Shown in pieces: positions 16,216 through 24,921 of a stretch of 50,829 nucleotides of DNA. The stretch's first letter is position 1. Each line of letters starts with the position of its first letter. The notes beneath the pieces were generated by a model. It worked only from the letters and a program-made list of their open reading frames with translations, searched no databases and was not told where the DNA came from. This stretch comes from Mediterraneibacter catenae (GTDB lineage Bacteria; Bacillota; Clostridia; Lachnospirales; Lachnospiraceae), in the NCBI RefSeq assembly GCF_008691045.1, contig NZ_VMSO01000017.1, positions 1 to 50,829 on the forward strand. Direction: 5' to 3'. The translations under genes were made by a program, and so were the position numbers.

Positions 16216-16973
16216 TGGCATTACTGGAAGTGAAGAATCTGGGCATTTCATTTGGCGGTCTCCGTGCAGTGAATGCATTTGATATTTTAATAGAAAAGGA
16301 AGAACTCTATGGTTTGATCGGACCGAACGGAGCAGGGAAGACGACTGTGTTCAACCTTCTGACGGGAGTGTACCGGCCGGATACTGGAAAAGTGATCCTG
16401 GACGGGAAAGATATTACAGGAAAGAAGACTATCGATATCAGCAAGGCGGGTATTGCGAGGACATTCCAGAATATCCGTCTCTTTAAAGAGCTGAGCGTTC
16501 TGGATAATGTAAAAGTCGGGCTGCACAACAAGCATCATTACTCCACTCTTGAGGGGATCTTACGCCTTCCGAACCACAGAAAAGTGGAAAAAGAGATGGA
16601 TGAGCAGGCTATGGAACTACTGAAAGTGTTCAATCTGGAAGACGCAGCACACAGAAAAGCGTCCAACCTTCCCTATGGCCAGCAGAGACGTCTGGAGATC
16701 GCGAGGGCACTGGCAACGGAGCCTAAACTTCTGCTTCTGGACGAGCCGGCTGCGGGAATGAATCCGAACGAGACCGGCGAGTTGATGGATATGATCCGCT
16801 TTGTTCGTAAGAATTTCCATATGACGATCCTTCTGATCGAACATGACATGAAACTTGTAAGCGGTATTTGTGAGAAACTGACAGTGCTGAACTTTGGAGA
16901 AGTGCTCTGTCAGGGTACGACGTCCGAGGTACTGAACGACCCGCAGGTTATTACTGCATATCTCGGAGAATAG
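16215..16973 (+). CDS. livG: Branched-chain amino acid ABC transporter ATP-binding protein LivG
   Basis: A 252-residue ATPase. Walker A is GPNGAGKTT (about residues 37-45), the LivG-type FQNIRLFKELSVLDNV segment follows the Q-loop, the signature is LPYGQQRRLEIARAL and Walker B is LLLLDEPAAGMNP. The LPYGQQ signature is the form usual for LivG. The ATG overlaps the livM stop by one base and follows AAAGGAGG inside livM. Fourteen bases separate it from livF. Confidence 0.94.
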   Translation: MALLEVKNLGISFGGLRAVNAFDILIEKEELYGLIGPNGAGKTTVFNLLTGVYRPDTGKVILDGKDITGKKTIDISKAGIARTFQNIRLFKELSVLDNVKVGLHNKHHYSTLEGILRLPNHRKVEKEMDEQAMELLKVFNLEDAAHRKASNLPYGQQRRLEIARALATEPKLLLLDEPAAGMNPNETGELMDMIRFVRKNFHMTILLIEHDMKLVSGICEKLTVLNFGEVLCQGTTSEVLNDPQVITAYLGE

Positions 16974-16986
16974 GAGGAATCTGGTT

Positions 16987-17697
16987 ATGGCAATGCTTGA
17001 AGTTAAGGATCTGGAGGTATATTACGGGGTTATCCAGGCGATCAAAGGCATTTCATTTGAAGTAAATAAAGGCGAGGTTATCGCCCTGATCGGTGCAAAT
17101 GGTGCAGGCAAGACAACGACACTTCACACGGTCACAGGTCTCCTCACTCCGAAAAAGGGGCAGGTCATCTTTGAGGGCAAAGATATTACGAAAGTACCTG
17201 CGCATAAGATCGTATCTATGGGAATGGCTCATGTCCCCGAGGGACGCCGTGTATTTGCGGAATTGAGTGTGTATGAGAACCTTAAGATGGGTGCTTACAC
17301 ACGAAAGGATAAAAACGAGATTGAAGAGAGCCTTGCAAATGTATATAAGAGGTTCCCGCGTCTGGAAGAAAGAAAGAACCAGATGGCAGGAACATTGAGC
17401 GGTGGTGAGCAGCAGATGCTCGCTATGGGACGCGCGCTGATGTCGAAGCCGAAGATTATCCTTATGGATGAGCCGTCCATGGGACTTTCCCCGATCCTCG
17501 TCAATGAAATTTTTGATATCATCCGTTCTGTGAGCGAGAGCGGGACTACAGTTCTTCTTGTAGAGCAGAATGCGAAGAAAGCGCTGTCTATCGCTGACAG
17601 GGCGTATGTACTTGAGACAGGAAAAATCGTGCTGGAAGGAAATGCAAAAGACCTTCTTGAGGACGATTCTATCAAGAAAGCTTATCTGGGCGAGTGA
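16987..17697 (+). CDS. livF: Branched-chain amino acid ABC transporter ATP-binding protein LivF
   Basis: A 236-residue ATPase with Walker A GANGAGKTT, the LivF hallmark HVPEGRRVFAELSV, signature LSGGEQQMLAMGRAL and Walker B ILMDEPSMGLSP. It pairs with LivG to energise LivHM. AGGAGG precedes the start. The second cytidylate-kinase-like gene begins 29 bp downstream, close enough to be part of the same transcript. Confidence 0.94.
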   Translation: MAMLEVKDLEVYYGVIQAIKGISFEVNKGEVIALIGANGAGKTTTLHTVTGLLTPKKGQVIFEGKDITKVPAHKIVSMGMAHVPEGRRVFAELSVYENLKMGAYTRKDKNEIEESLANVYKRFPRLEERKNQMAGTLSGGEQQMLAMGRALMSKPKIILMDEPSMGLSPILVNEIFDIIRSVSESGTTVLLVEQNAKKALSIADRAYVLETGKIVLEGNAKDLLEDDSIKKAYLGE

Positions 17698-17726
17698 TAT
17701 TTATGATTTGAGGAGGTGCATCTATT

Positions 17727-18350
17727 ATGAAAAATATTGTCATCACGATCTCAAGACAGTATGGAAGTGGAGGAAAGACGATTGGCGCAATGCTTGCCAA
17801 AGACTTGGGGATTAACTGTTACAGCAGGGAGATCCTGCGTATGGCATCAGAGGACAGCGGTATCAACGAAAGACTCTTCGGCATGACAGATGAGAAGGTC
17901 CGCCATGCATCATGGTTCCGCATCCTGAGCCGCCCTTATGACGGGGAATTGCTTCCTCCGGAAGATAAAGGTTTTACGTCAGATGATAATCTGTTTAATT
18001 ATCAGGCTAAAGTGATCAAAGAACTGGCAGCGAAAGAATCCTGTGTTATTGTTGGAAGATGTGCAGACTATGTGCTCCAGGATTATCCCCATGTGATGAG
18101 TGTGTTTATTCACGCAGATAAAAAGTTTTGTCTGGAACGTGCGATGGAGCGCCACAGTATGACTGAGAGAGAGATGCAGAAATATATTGAAAAGACGGAT
18201 GCATACAGAGGTGATTTCTACCGCTACCATACAGGTCATGAATGGGCGGATGCAAGAAATTATGATCTTTGTCTGAATAGTGGAAAACTGGGATTCGAGA
18301 AATGCGTGGAAGAAATCAAAGCGTATAAAAAGATCCGCTTTGGAGAGTGA
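17727..18350 (+). CDS. Cytidylate-kinase-like protein (second copy)
   Basis: A 207-residue paralog of the protein at 13342-13974. It opens with ITISRQYGSGGKTIG, again with a glycine-rich loop where Cmk has GKGT, though a Lys (GGK) sits in the loop here. Shared blocks are VGRCADYVLQDYPHV, MTEREMQKYIEKTDAYR and YDLCLNSGKLG. The middle part (residues 45-75) has an insert with WFRILSRPYDGEL. AGGAGG precedes the ATG. It is the last gene after livHMGF and is followed by a large palindrome. A kinase acting on nucleotides or another small molecule is possible; function is not shown by sequence. Confidence 0.8.
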   Translation: MKNIVITISRQYGSGGKTIGAMLAKDLGINCYSREILRMASEDSGINERLFGMTDEKVRHASWFRILSRPYDGELLPPEDKGFTSDDNLFNYQAKVIKELAAKESCVIVGRCADYVLQDYPHVMSVFIHADKKFCLERAMERHSMTEREMQKYIEKTDAYRGDFYRYHTGHEWADARNYDLCLNSGKLGFEKCVEEIKAYKKIRFGE

Positions 18351-18382
18351 AATTCCGGATTTATCTGACTGAGAAAGAGTCC

Positions 18383-18513
18383 GCCGGGAGGTATGTATTG
18401 TTAGCGCACACGTTTTCACTCGGTCGCGGCGTAACGGTACATAAGAGCGCAGAAGACGCGCTCTAAGTGCCGACGCCGCTCCAACGGTGCGTACACAATA
18501 CATATCTCCCGGC
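18383..18513. repeat. 131-nt nested palindrome after the liv operon
   Basis: Four paired blocks nest in order: GCCGGGAG (18383-18390) with CTCCCGGC (18506-18513); TATGTATTGT (18392-18401) with ACAATACATA (18495-18504); GCGGCGT (18426-18432) with ACGCCGC (18473-18479); AGAGCGC (18444-18450) with GCGCTCT (18458-18464). GCGCAC (18404-18409) also pairs with 18487-18492 through one G-U. No T-run follows, so it is not a standard terminator. It could be a REP/MITE-like element or a structured RNA. Confidence 0.85.
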
Positions 18514-18661
18514 TGCTTTATTTCCCATCCCGAAAATCGAATTTCAAACGGAAGGAACAAGGCCGGTTATCCATCTGACTTAAAAAGATTCGGGAAATAA
18601 TTGTAGAGTTATCAGCCATTTACAATAAAGCTCCCACTTCTTTTTGTTTGTATGAGGATTT

Positions 18662-19012
18662 TTCGGATTGGTTTGTTAGTCGGTAAAACGTCAAAATGGA
18701 CGATTACAGACGTTTGGATGCACCTTACGTAGAGGGAGAAAAAGGTTGAGAACGGCGACTTTGGAAGGAAATTAGGAAAAGTTAAAAGCAGGGAAATGGT
18801 GTTAAGTGAAAAAATGATGCTGTCTGAGCTTGCGAGTTCGTCATTTTTTCACTTGCTTTTAACCATTTTCCTGCTTTGTTACTTTGAGTTATTTCCTGTA
18901 ACCGGAGCCGGAATCAACCTTTTTCTCCGCCTGCGTACACGTGAGTCGGGGGGCTGTATATTACTGTATTTCGGACGTTTTCCGTACTATCAGCCAGTAC
19001 GATAAATCCGAA
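18662..19012. repeat. 351-bp imperfect foldback element
   Basis: Five blocks pair in nested order around a 23-nt centre (18818-18840): 18662-18669 with 19005-19012; 18685-18692 with 18974-18981; 18735-18749 with 18914-18928 (15 bp, perfect); 18785-18792 with 18870-18877; 18805-18817 with 18841-18853 (13 bp, perfect). Distances between blocks are similar on both sides, so this is one extended inverted repeat. It fills most of the 765-bp gap between the second cytidylate-kinase-like gene and the L,D-transpeptidase. A 69-codon open frame inside it is a by-product. No transposase is visible. Confidence 0.85.
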
Positions 19013-19036
19013 GTTTTCAATTTTGAGTAAATATGC

Positions 19037-19065
19037 TTGAAATCTCTGCTATATATTTATAAGAT
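19037..19065 (+). promoter_or_regulatory. Promoter of the L,D-transpeptidase gene
   Basis: TTGAAA at 19037-19042 and TAAGAT at 19060-19065 are spaced by 17 bp, about 50 bp upstream of the start codon and just outside the 351-bp foldback. Confidence 0.55.
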
Positions 19066-19115
19066 AGGAATGTGACACTGTATGCAGTGATAAAACTGGA
19101 AATGAGGATGGGGAT

Positions 19116-20786
19116 ATGGAAGAACCGGAAAAGAAAGAAATTGAAAACAATATACAAACTGCGGAGGCAGAGGCTGCTGAAAAAAGCGGAAAATCCGAAC
19201 AGGATATAACGCGGGAAGAAAATACAGAAGCTGAAAATGAAAAAAACACGGAAGATGCTCCGGAAGCGTTATGTCAAGAAACGGCGGCAGAGACGGACAA
19301 GACGGCAGATACAGACAAGACGGCAGATGGCGATGAGACGACAGGTGAGGGAGCCGGAGAGGATACCGCTGAGAAAACGAACGGAAGGCGGAGAAAAATC
19401 TTATACATAGCAGCAGGGTGCGTGGCGGCGCTTGTTTTTGTGTATCTGGGGATTGCTGCTTATTTCAGCAGCCATTATCTTTTTAATACAGAGATAAACG
19501 GGCATGATATGACCGGAAAGACGGTGAAGCAGGCGGAAGAACTGCTGAAAGAAGATATCGATGAATATGTGCTGGAATTAAAAGAAATAGACGGCAGCAG
19601 TGAGACGATAAGTGGAGGGGAAGCCGGCCTTATGTATGAAAGTGCGGCAGGACTGCAGCGGAATATGGAGAGTCAGGATATATTTTTATGGCCGCGTGCA
19701 CTGTTCAGGAGCAGTACGGATGAGGTGGAGATAGAAGTGGCTTATGATGCGGATAAGCTGGGCGAAAAGATTGATTCACTGCATGCGGTTACAGGAGAGC
19801 AGACGCCCCCGGTATCGGCTTATCCTAAATTTGACGGGAAACAGTATGTGATCGAACCGGAGCAGTATGGAACTGCTATACAGAGAGATGTGCTCGAGGA
19901 GAAGATTGCAGGTGCAATTGAAAAACTGGAGGGATCACTTGATCTTGAAGCAGAGAAATGCTATGCGGATCCGGCGTATCTTTCTACATCCAAGGAGGTA
20001 AAGGATGCGTGTGATCTGATGAATCAGCACTGCAGTGCAAGGATAGTCTACCCGATGAATGAAGAAGTTGTCGTGGATGCTCCTGTTATTTCCGGCTGGA
20101 TCACTGTGAATGATAAAATGCAGGTTAAGATCGATGAAGAGGCGGTCAGACTCTGGCTGGAAGAGTTCGGTGACAAATACGATACCGTGGGAATAACAAG
20201 GACTTTCAAGACTCCTGCCGGAAAAGAGGCAACGGTGAGCGGAGGTACGTACGGCTGGTCGATCAACGAAGATGCTGAGTTTGATGTGATCATAGATGCG
20301 GTTAAAAACGGGAAATCTCTGGAAAGAGAGCCGGAATATTATATAGGCGGCACTGCGGCAGCCCATGCGATGCCGGATTGGGGCGATACATATGTTGATA
20401 TTGATCTGAGTGCACAGCATATGTGGTATGTGGTGGACGGAAGCATTGCCCTTGAGACAGATGTGGTGACCGGACAGCCGATCCCGGAGAGGATCACTCC
20501 TGAGGGAACCTATTCGATTTTGGAAAAAGGAAGAAATCAGGTGCTTGTAGGTTCCATCGATCCTTCCACCGGAGAACCTTCGTACCGGACACCGGTGTCC
20601 TACTGGATGAGGGTGACATGGTCAGGTATCGGCCTGCATGATGCTACCTGGCAGCCGGCATTTGGCGGTACTTTAAACCAGATACCGGGGAGAGGATCAC
20701 ATGGCTGTATCAATATGCCGCTTGATCAGGCAGCGGCGCTGTATGATATGCTCGAAATGGGAACACCGGTCGTTATCCATTATTAG
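19116..20786 (+). CDS. Membrane-anchored L,D-transpeptidase (YkuD) with peptidoglycan-binding region
   Basis: A 556-residue wall enzyme. Residues 1-90 are a very acidic cytoplasmic tail with a repeated TDKTAD motif; one membrane helix follows (about 94-117); residues about 125-310 resemble the PG_binding_4-type region found in clostridial L,D-transpeptidases; the YkuD catalytic domain is C-terminal (about 430-556). The catalytic motif GSHGCINMP places the nucleophile at C531 with H529 beside it, and the upstream IGLHDATW supplies the second conserved His. It would make 3-3 cross-links or attach proteins to peptidoglycan outside the membrane. GAGGATGGGG lies before the start. Monocistronic between a promoter and a terminator. 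Confidence 0.9.
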   Translation: MEEPEKKEIENNIQTAEAEAAEKSGKSEQDITREENTEAENEKNTEDAPEALCQETAAETDKTADTDKTADGDETTGEGAGEDTAEKTNGRRRKILYIAAGCVAALVFVYLGIAAYFSSHYLFNTEINGHDMTGKTVKQAEELLKEDIDEYVLELKEIDGSSETISGGEAGLMYESAAGLQRNMESQDIFLWPRALFRSSTDEVEIEVAYDADKLGEKIDSLHAVTGEQTPPVSAYPKFDGKQYVIEPEQYGTAIQRDVLEEKIAGAIEKLEGSLDLEAEKCYADPAYLSTSKEVKDACDLMNQHCSARIVYPMNEEVVVDAPVISGWITVNDKMQVKIDEEAVRLWLEEFGDKYDTVGITRTFKTPAGKEATVSGGTYGWSINEDAEFDVIIDAVKNGKSLEREPEYYIGGTAAAHAMPDWGDTYVDIDLSAQHMWYVVDGSIALETDVVTGQPIPERITPEGTYSILEKGRNQVLVGSIDPSTGEPSYRTPVSYWMRVTWSGIGLHDATWQPAFGGTLNQIPGRGSHGCINMPLDQAAALYDMLEMGTPVVIHY

Positions 20787-20816
20787 GAATTAGTGACGAA
20801 TTGATGAAAGATATCG

Positions 20817-20848
20817 AAAAAGGCGGGGTGAATGTCACTCCGCCTTTT
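20817..20848. terminator. Bidirectional terminator between convergent genes
   Basis: AAAAAGGCGG and CCGCCTTTT enclose a nested GTG/CAC stem. The 3' side overlaps the last codons of the convergent GNAT gene, so it can serve both strands. Confidence 0.85.
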
Positions 20849-21320
20849 GGTATGCCATACGTTCACTTCCGTCATCAGTATAGATGATGCCGCAGTATGT
20901 GAATCCGTTTTTGTCGAGAAGATGCTGCATGATCCGGTTATCTTTATGTGTGTCGATCTTTAAGTTGCCGCACTGTTCAAAGGCCCAGTTCAGACAGAAC
21001 GAAGCGGCCCCTTTTACCGTTCCGTCGGAAGTGATGCGGTGGACTACGCCGTAAGGACGCTGATTCAGCCAGTCGCCGCTGTAAATCCTGCGGTAAGTGT
21101 CATCAGGTCCTTCTTTGTAATAAAAGGTGGCAATGATCTGTCCGTGTTCTTCGCAGACATAAGAACAGCCCGAATTAATATCATCTGCGATAAGTGTCTG
21201 CTTGGGATAGGATTGCCCCCATTGTGCGGGATTCCCGTGACCTGCCATGAACAGGCGGGCGTGTTCGTACATTTTCATGAGTAAATCCAGCTCGTCTGGA
21301 CGTGTTTTGCGTATTATCAT
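20835..21320 (-). CDS. GNAT-family N-acetyltransferase
   Basis: A 161-residue protein with the general GNAT pattern: an N-terminal IIRKTRPDELDLLMKMYEHA strand-helix, a beta-hairpin with EEHGQIIATFYYKEG, the VVHRITSDGTVKGAA segment in place of the usual acetyl-CoA loop, then DTHKDNRIMQHLLDKNGFTYCG, which matches the C-terminal GNAT helix and strand. The acceptor substrate is unknown. The gene runs opposite to its neighbours, converging on the L,D-transpeptidase and diverging from pflB. Confidence 0.8.
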   Translation of the reverse strand: MIIRKTRPDELDLLMKMYEHARLFMAGHGNPAQWGQSYPKQTLIADDINSGCSYVCEEHGQIIATFYYKEGPDDTYRRIYSGDWLNQRPYGVVHRITSDGTVKGAASFCLNWAFEQCGNLKIDTHKDNRIMQHLLDKNGFTYCGIIYTDDGSERMAYQKAE

Positions 21321-21480
21321 ACCGGTATTCTGCCTTTCGAATTACATGGAAATTTATACATGTGTGCAGGATATTAAAAAAATGATTTGATTTTATTACT
21401 ACCTGCTTCTCCGATGTATTATAACAGAATGTGAAAATAGTATCAATCCACTATAAAAAGTATTCTGGTTTTATATATAG

Positions 21481-21529
21481 CACAATATATTGTGAAAATG
21501 AGCTTGTTTTGTATAAAATGAGATACAAA
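21481..21529. promoter_or_regulatory. Two palindromes upstream of pflB, candidate operators
   Basis: CACAATATATTGTG (21481-21494) is a perfect 14-bp palindrome, and TTTGTAT/ATACAAA (21508-21514, 21523-21529) is an inverted repeat with an 8-bp spacer. Both lie 35-105 bp upstream of the pflB -35 element. In the 328-bp gap between the divergent GNAT and pflB nothing else stands out. A redox or catabolite regulator is plausible, but neither site matches the Rex or CcpA consensus closely. Confidence 0.45.
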
Positions 21530-21561
21530 GCAAAAAATGATAACTATTATCAAGATAAGCC

Positions 21562-21590
21562 TTGCATTTTTACAGTTGTAATGCTATACT
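21562..21590 (+). promoter_or_regulatory. Extended -10 promoter of pflB
   Basis: TTGCAT at 21562-21567 and TATACT at 21585-21590 have a 17-bp spacer, with TGC directly before the -10. The start codon of pflB is 59 bp downstream. Confidence 0.75.
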
Positions 21591-21648
21591 AGCGCATGGC
21601 AATAAAAGGATTAATGGATTCAAAGATTTCAGAGGAGGTTTTCAGAAA

Positions 21649-23907
21649 ATGGCAAAAGCAAATTTTGACCAGTGGGAAGGTTTTGGCGGACATCTCTGGA
21701 AAGAGGAAGTCAATGTGCGCGATTTCATTCAGCACAACTATACTCAGTATGACGGAGATGAGTCTTTCCTTGCAGATCCCACAGAGGCGACAAATAAACT
21801 TTGGGGAGAACTCTCCAGGCTTCAGAAAGAGGAGCGCGCTAAAGGAGGCGTTCTCGATATGGAGACAGAGGTTGTTTCCGGACTGACAGCATACGGACCG
21901 GGATATATTAATGAAGATATGAAAGAGCTGGAGCAGGTAGTAGGACTTCAGACAGATAAGCCGCTAAAGCGTGCATTCATGCCGTACGGCGGAATCAAGA
22001 TGGCGGAGCAGGCTTGTACGACTTACGGATATACTCCGAGTGAAAAACTGCATGAAATCTTTACAAAATATCATAAAACACACAACCAGGCTGTGTTTGA
22101 TATCTATACACCTGAGATGAAGAAAGCCCGTCACAACAAGATCATCACAGGACTTCCGGACACATACGGAAGAGGACGTATCGTAGGCGACTACCGCCGT
22201 GTGGCTCTCTATGGTATTGATTACCTGATCGAGAAGAAACAGTCTGACTTTGTTGAGTATGAGAGACACGGAATGAAGGGAACAGATTTCCGTCTCCGTG
22301 AGGAGATTGCGGATCAGATCCGCGCTCTGAACGGAATGAAAGAGATGGCAGAGGCTTACGGCTATGATATTTCCAAACCGGCGACAAACGCAAAAGAGGC
22401 TGTTCAGTGGCTGTACTTCGGGTACCTTGCAGCAATCAAGACTCAGAACGGTGCGGCTATGAGTGTGGGACGTATTTCTACATTCCTTGATATCTATATC
22501 CAGAGAGATATGGAGAAGGGAATCCTGACAGAAGAGCAGGCGCAGGAACTCATCGACCATATGGTAATGAAGTTCAGAATGGTGAAGTTTGCAAGAATCC
22601 CGTCTTACAATGAACTGTTCTCAGGAGATCCGGTATGGGCTACCCTTGAGATGGCCGGAATCGGAATGGACGGACGCCACATGGTTACAAAGAATGACTA
22701 TCGTTTCCTCCATACACTGGAGAACATGGGACCGTCACCGGAGCCGAACCTGACAGTCCTGTACTCTTCACACCTGCCGGAGAACTTCAAGAAATATGCA
22801 GCATATATTTCTGTTAAGACAAGTTCCATTCAGTATGAGAACGATGATGTGATGCGTCCGGTATGGGGTGATGACTACTCTATCTGCTGCTGCGTATCTG
22901 CAACAGAGACAGGCAAGGAGATCCAGTTCTTCGGAGCGCGTGCGAACCTTGCAAAATGCCTTCTGTACGCGATCAACGGCGGTGTTGACGAGAAGACGAA
23001 ACAGCAGGTATCTCCGTTGTACAGACCGATCACATCAGAGTATCTTGACTATGATGAGGTCATGGAGAAATATGACCAGATGATGGAGTGGCTGTCCAAG
23101 CTGTATGTAGATACACTGAACATGATCCACTATATGCATGACAAATATTATTATGAAGCTGCTGAGATGGCGCTTATCGACACAAATGTGAGACGTACAT
23201 TTGCGACAGGTATCGCAGGATTCTCACATGTAGTTGACTCATTAAGTGCAATCAAGTATGCGAAGGTAAAAGTGATCCGTGATGAGGACGGCGTGGCAAC
23301 AGACTTTGAAGTTGAGGGTGATTTCCCGAAATACGGAAATGATGACGACCGTGCAGATGAGATTGCGGTATGGCTGCTCCGCACATTTATGAGCAAACTG
23401 AAGAAGTGCCACACATACAGAAATTCCGAACCGACAACATCCATCCTTACGATCACATCCAACGTTGTATATGGTAAGGCTACAGGATCACTTCCGGACG
23501 GAAGAAAAGCAGGCGAGCCGCTGGCACCGGGAGCAAACCCGTCTTACGGGGCAGAGAAGAACGGACTTCTTGCTTCGCTGAACTCCGTGGCAAAACTGCC
23601 GTACGAGCAGGCACTTGACGGAATCTCAAATACACAGACGATCAGCCCGGGAGCACTGGGACATAATGATGACGAGCGCAAGAACAACCTTGTCCATGTG
23701 ATGGACGGATATTTTGATCAGGGAGCACATCACCTGAACGTGAATGTATTCGGTACAGAGAAACTGATCGATGCTATGGAGCATCCGGAGAAAGAAGAGT
23801 ATGCGAACTTTACAATCCGTGTATCCGGATACGCTGTGAAGTTCATCGACCTGACAAAAGAGCAGCAGCTTGATGTAATTGCAAGAACCTGCCACGACAG
23901 AATGTAA
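21649..23907 (+). CDS. pflB: Pyruvate formate-lyase
   Basis: A 752-residue glycyl-radical enzyme that cleaves pyruvate with CoA to acetyl-CoA and formate, the main anaerobic route for pyruvate. The catalytic cysteine pair is C414-C415 in [12 protein letters not shown] (a third Cys precedes it). The radical glycine is G727 in RVSGYAVKF near the C terminus. Length and both motifs match true PFL rather than the diol dehydratase relatives. The ATG at 21649 follows AGAGGAGG; an upstream extension to 21562 would begin inside the promoter. The activating enzyme pflA follows after a 249-bp gap that holds a palindromic element. Confidence 0.97.
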   Translation: MAKANFDQWEGFGGHLWKEEVNVRDFIQHNYTQYDGDESFLADPTEATNKLWGELSRLQKEERAKGGVLDMETEVVSGLTAYGPGYINEDMKELEQVVGLQTDKPLKRAFMPYGGIKMAEQACTTYGYTPSEKLHEIFTKYHKTHNQAVFDIYTPEMKKARHNKIITGLPDTYGRGRIVGDYRRVALYGIDYLIEKKQSDFVEYERHGMKGTDFRLREEIADQIRALNGMKEMAEAYGYDISKPATNAKEAVQWLYFGYLAAIKTQNGAAMSVGRISTFLDIYIQRDMEKGILTEEQAQELIDHMVMKFRMVKFARIPSYNELFSGDPVWATLEMAGIGMDGRHMVTKNDYRFLHTLENMGPSPEPNLTVLYSSHLPENFKKYAAYISVKTSSIQYENDDVMRPVWGDDYSICCCVSATETGKEIQFFGARANLAKCLLYAINGGVDEKTKQQVSPLYRPITSEYLDYDEVMEKYDQMMEWLSKLYVDTLNMIHYMHDKYYYEAAEMALIDTNVRRTFATGIAGFSHVVDSLSAIKYAKVKVIRDEDGVATDFEVEGDFPKYGNDDDRADEIAVWLLRTFMSKLKKCHTYRNSEPTTSILTITSNVVYGKATGSLPDGRKAGEPLAPGANPSYGAEKNGLLASLNSVAKLPYEQALDGISNTQTISPGALGHNDDERKNNLVHVMDGYFDQGAHHLNVNVFGTEKLIDAMEHPEKEEYANFTIRVSGYAVKFIDLTKEQQLDVIARTCHDRM

Positions 23908-23912
23908 TATAT

Positions 23913-24145
23913 TCGGGGACGTAGTAAAATCGAATTTTACTACGTCCCCGATCAGGATTTACCCTGTCCCTTTTTATAAATTACCCTGTCCCCATTAGAA
24001 GATTGCACAAAAGACAAACGATTTAAACATATGTCTTGATGATGATTTTAGTGATTCTTCCATAGGGGACACGATAAATTAAAAAAGGGGACAGGGATAT
24101 TTTTAATTCGGGACGTAGACAAATTGGATTTTACTACGTCCCCGA
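23913..24145. repeat. Palindromic repeat element between pflB and pflA
   Basis: A perfect hairpin (arms CGGGGACGTAGTAAAAT and its complement, 23914-23950 or so) opens the element, and a degenerate copy of the same hairpin closes it (about 24111-24144). Between them, TTACCCTGTCCC motifs near 23959 and 23984 face GGGGACAGGG near 24089, giving nested inverted repeats about 230 bp long. The layout of GGGGAC-ended palindromes resembles repeats linked to REP-associated (Y1/RAYT) transposases, but no transposase is present. The ribosome site of pflA lies just after the last palindrome. Confidence 0.8.
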
Positions 24146-24156
24146 AAGGAGAAAGT

Positions 24157-24885
24157 ATGAACGGTTATATTCATTCAACAGAGAGTTTTGGCTCTGTCGA
24201 CGGACCGGGTGTCCGTTTTGTTATTTTTGTCTCAGGATGTCCGATGCGCTGTCAGTTCTGCCACAACCCGGATACATGGAACATGCAGGTGGGAGAAGAG
24301 AGGAGCACCGAGGACCTCCTTGCGCAGGCGCTGCGTTATAAATCTTACTGGAAAGACGGCGGCGGGATTACGGTAAGCGGCGGGGAGCCACTTATGCAGA
24401 TGGATTTCATGATAGAACTTTTCAGAAAGGCAAAAGAAAAGGGTATCAATACGACGATCGATACGAGCGGGGCGCCTTTTACGAGAGAGGAACCGTTTTT
24501 CGGGAAATTTAACGAGCTTATGAAATATACAGATCTTCTGCTCGTCGACATCAAGCATATTGATGACGAACAGCATAAGCTTCTGACAGGACGGACAAAC
24601 AGCAATATCCTGGACATGGCGCGTTACCTGTCGGATATCGGGAAGCCTGTATGGATCCGGCATGTTCTTGTCCCGGAGAGAAGTGACAAAGACGAATATC
24701 TTGAAAAGCTGTATGATTTTATAAGTACGTTAAAAAATGTGGAAAAGACAGAAGTTCTCCCGTATCATACGTTCGGAGAATACAAATGGAAAGAACTCGG
24801 ATATGAGTATCCTCTGGCAGGAATCGAACCTCCGGCGAAGGAACGGATTGAAAACGCTAACAGAATACTGCATACGGGACAGTAA
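24157..24885 (+). CDS. pflA: Pyruvate formate-lyase activating enzyme
   Basis: A 242-residue radical SAM enzyme that installs the glycyl radical on PflB. The [4Fe-4S] motif CPMRCQFC uses C28, C32 and C35; the GGEP-type SAM-binding motif is SGGEPLMQ; DIKHID and WIRHVLVPE are typical of PFL activases. The ATG follows AAAGGAGA, directly after the palindromic element; a longer frame from 24124 would be read from that element and is rejected. A hairpin with a short T-run lies just after the stop. Confidence 0.95.
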   Translation: MNGYIHSTESFGSVDGPGVRFVIFVSGCPMRCQFCHNPDTWNMQVGEERSTEDLLAQALRYKSYWKDGGGITVSGGEPLMQMDFMIELFRKAKEKGINTTIDTSGAPFTREEPFFGKFNELMKYTDLLLVDIKHIDDEQHKLLTGRTNSNILDMARYLSDIGKPVWIRHVLVPERSDKDEYLEKLYDFISTLKNVEKTEVLPYHTFGEYKWKELGYEYPLAGIEPPAKERIENANRILHTGQ

Positions 24886-24891
24886 GATCAG

Positions 24892-24921
24892 GGACAGGGC
24901 TATGAAAGAGCCCCGTCCTTT
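24892..24921. terminator. Shared terminator hairpin of pflA and the MATE gene
   Basis: GGACAGGGC (24892-24900) pairs with GCCCCGTCC (24910-24918), with one mismatch, followed by three Ts. It overlaps the 3' end of the convergent MATE gene. Confidence 0.6.

Noticed and set aside
18796..19005. 69-codon open frame with a hydrophobic N-terminal part
   Set aside because: It lies wholly inside the 351-bp foldback, has no ribosome site and shows no family resemblance.
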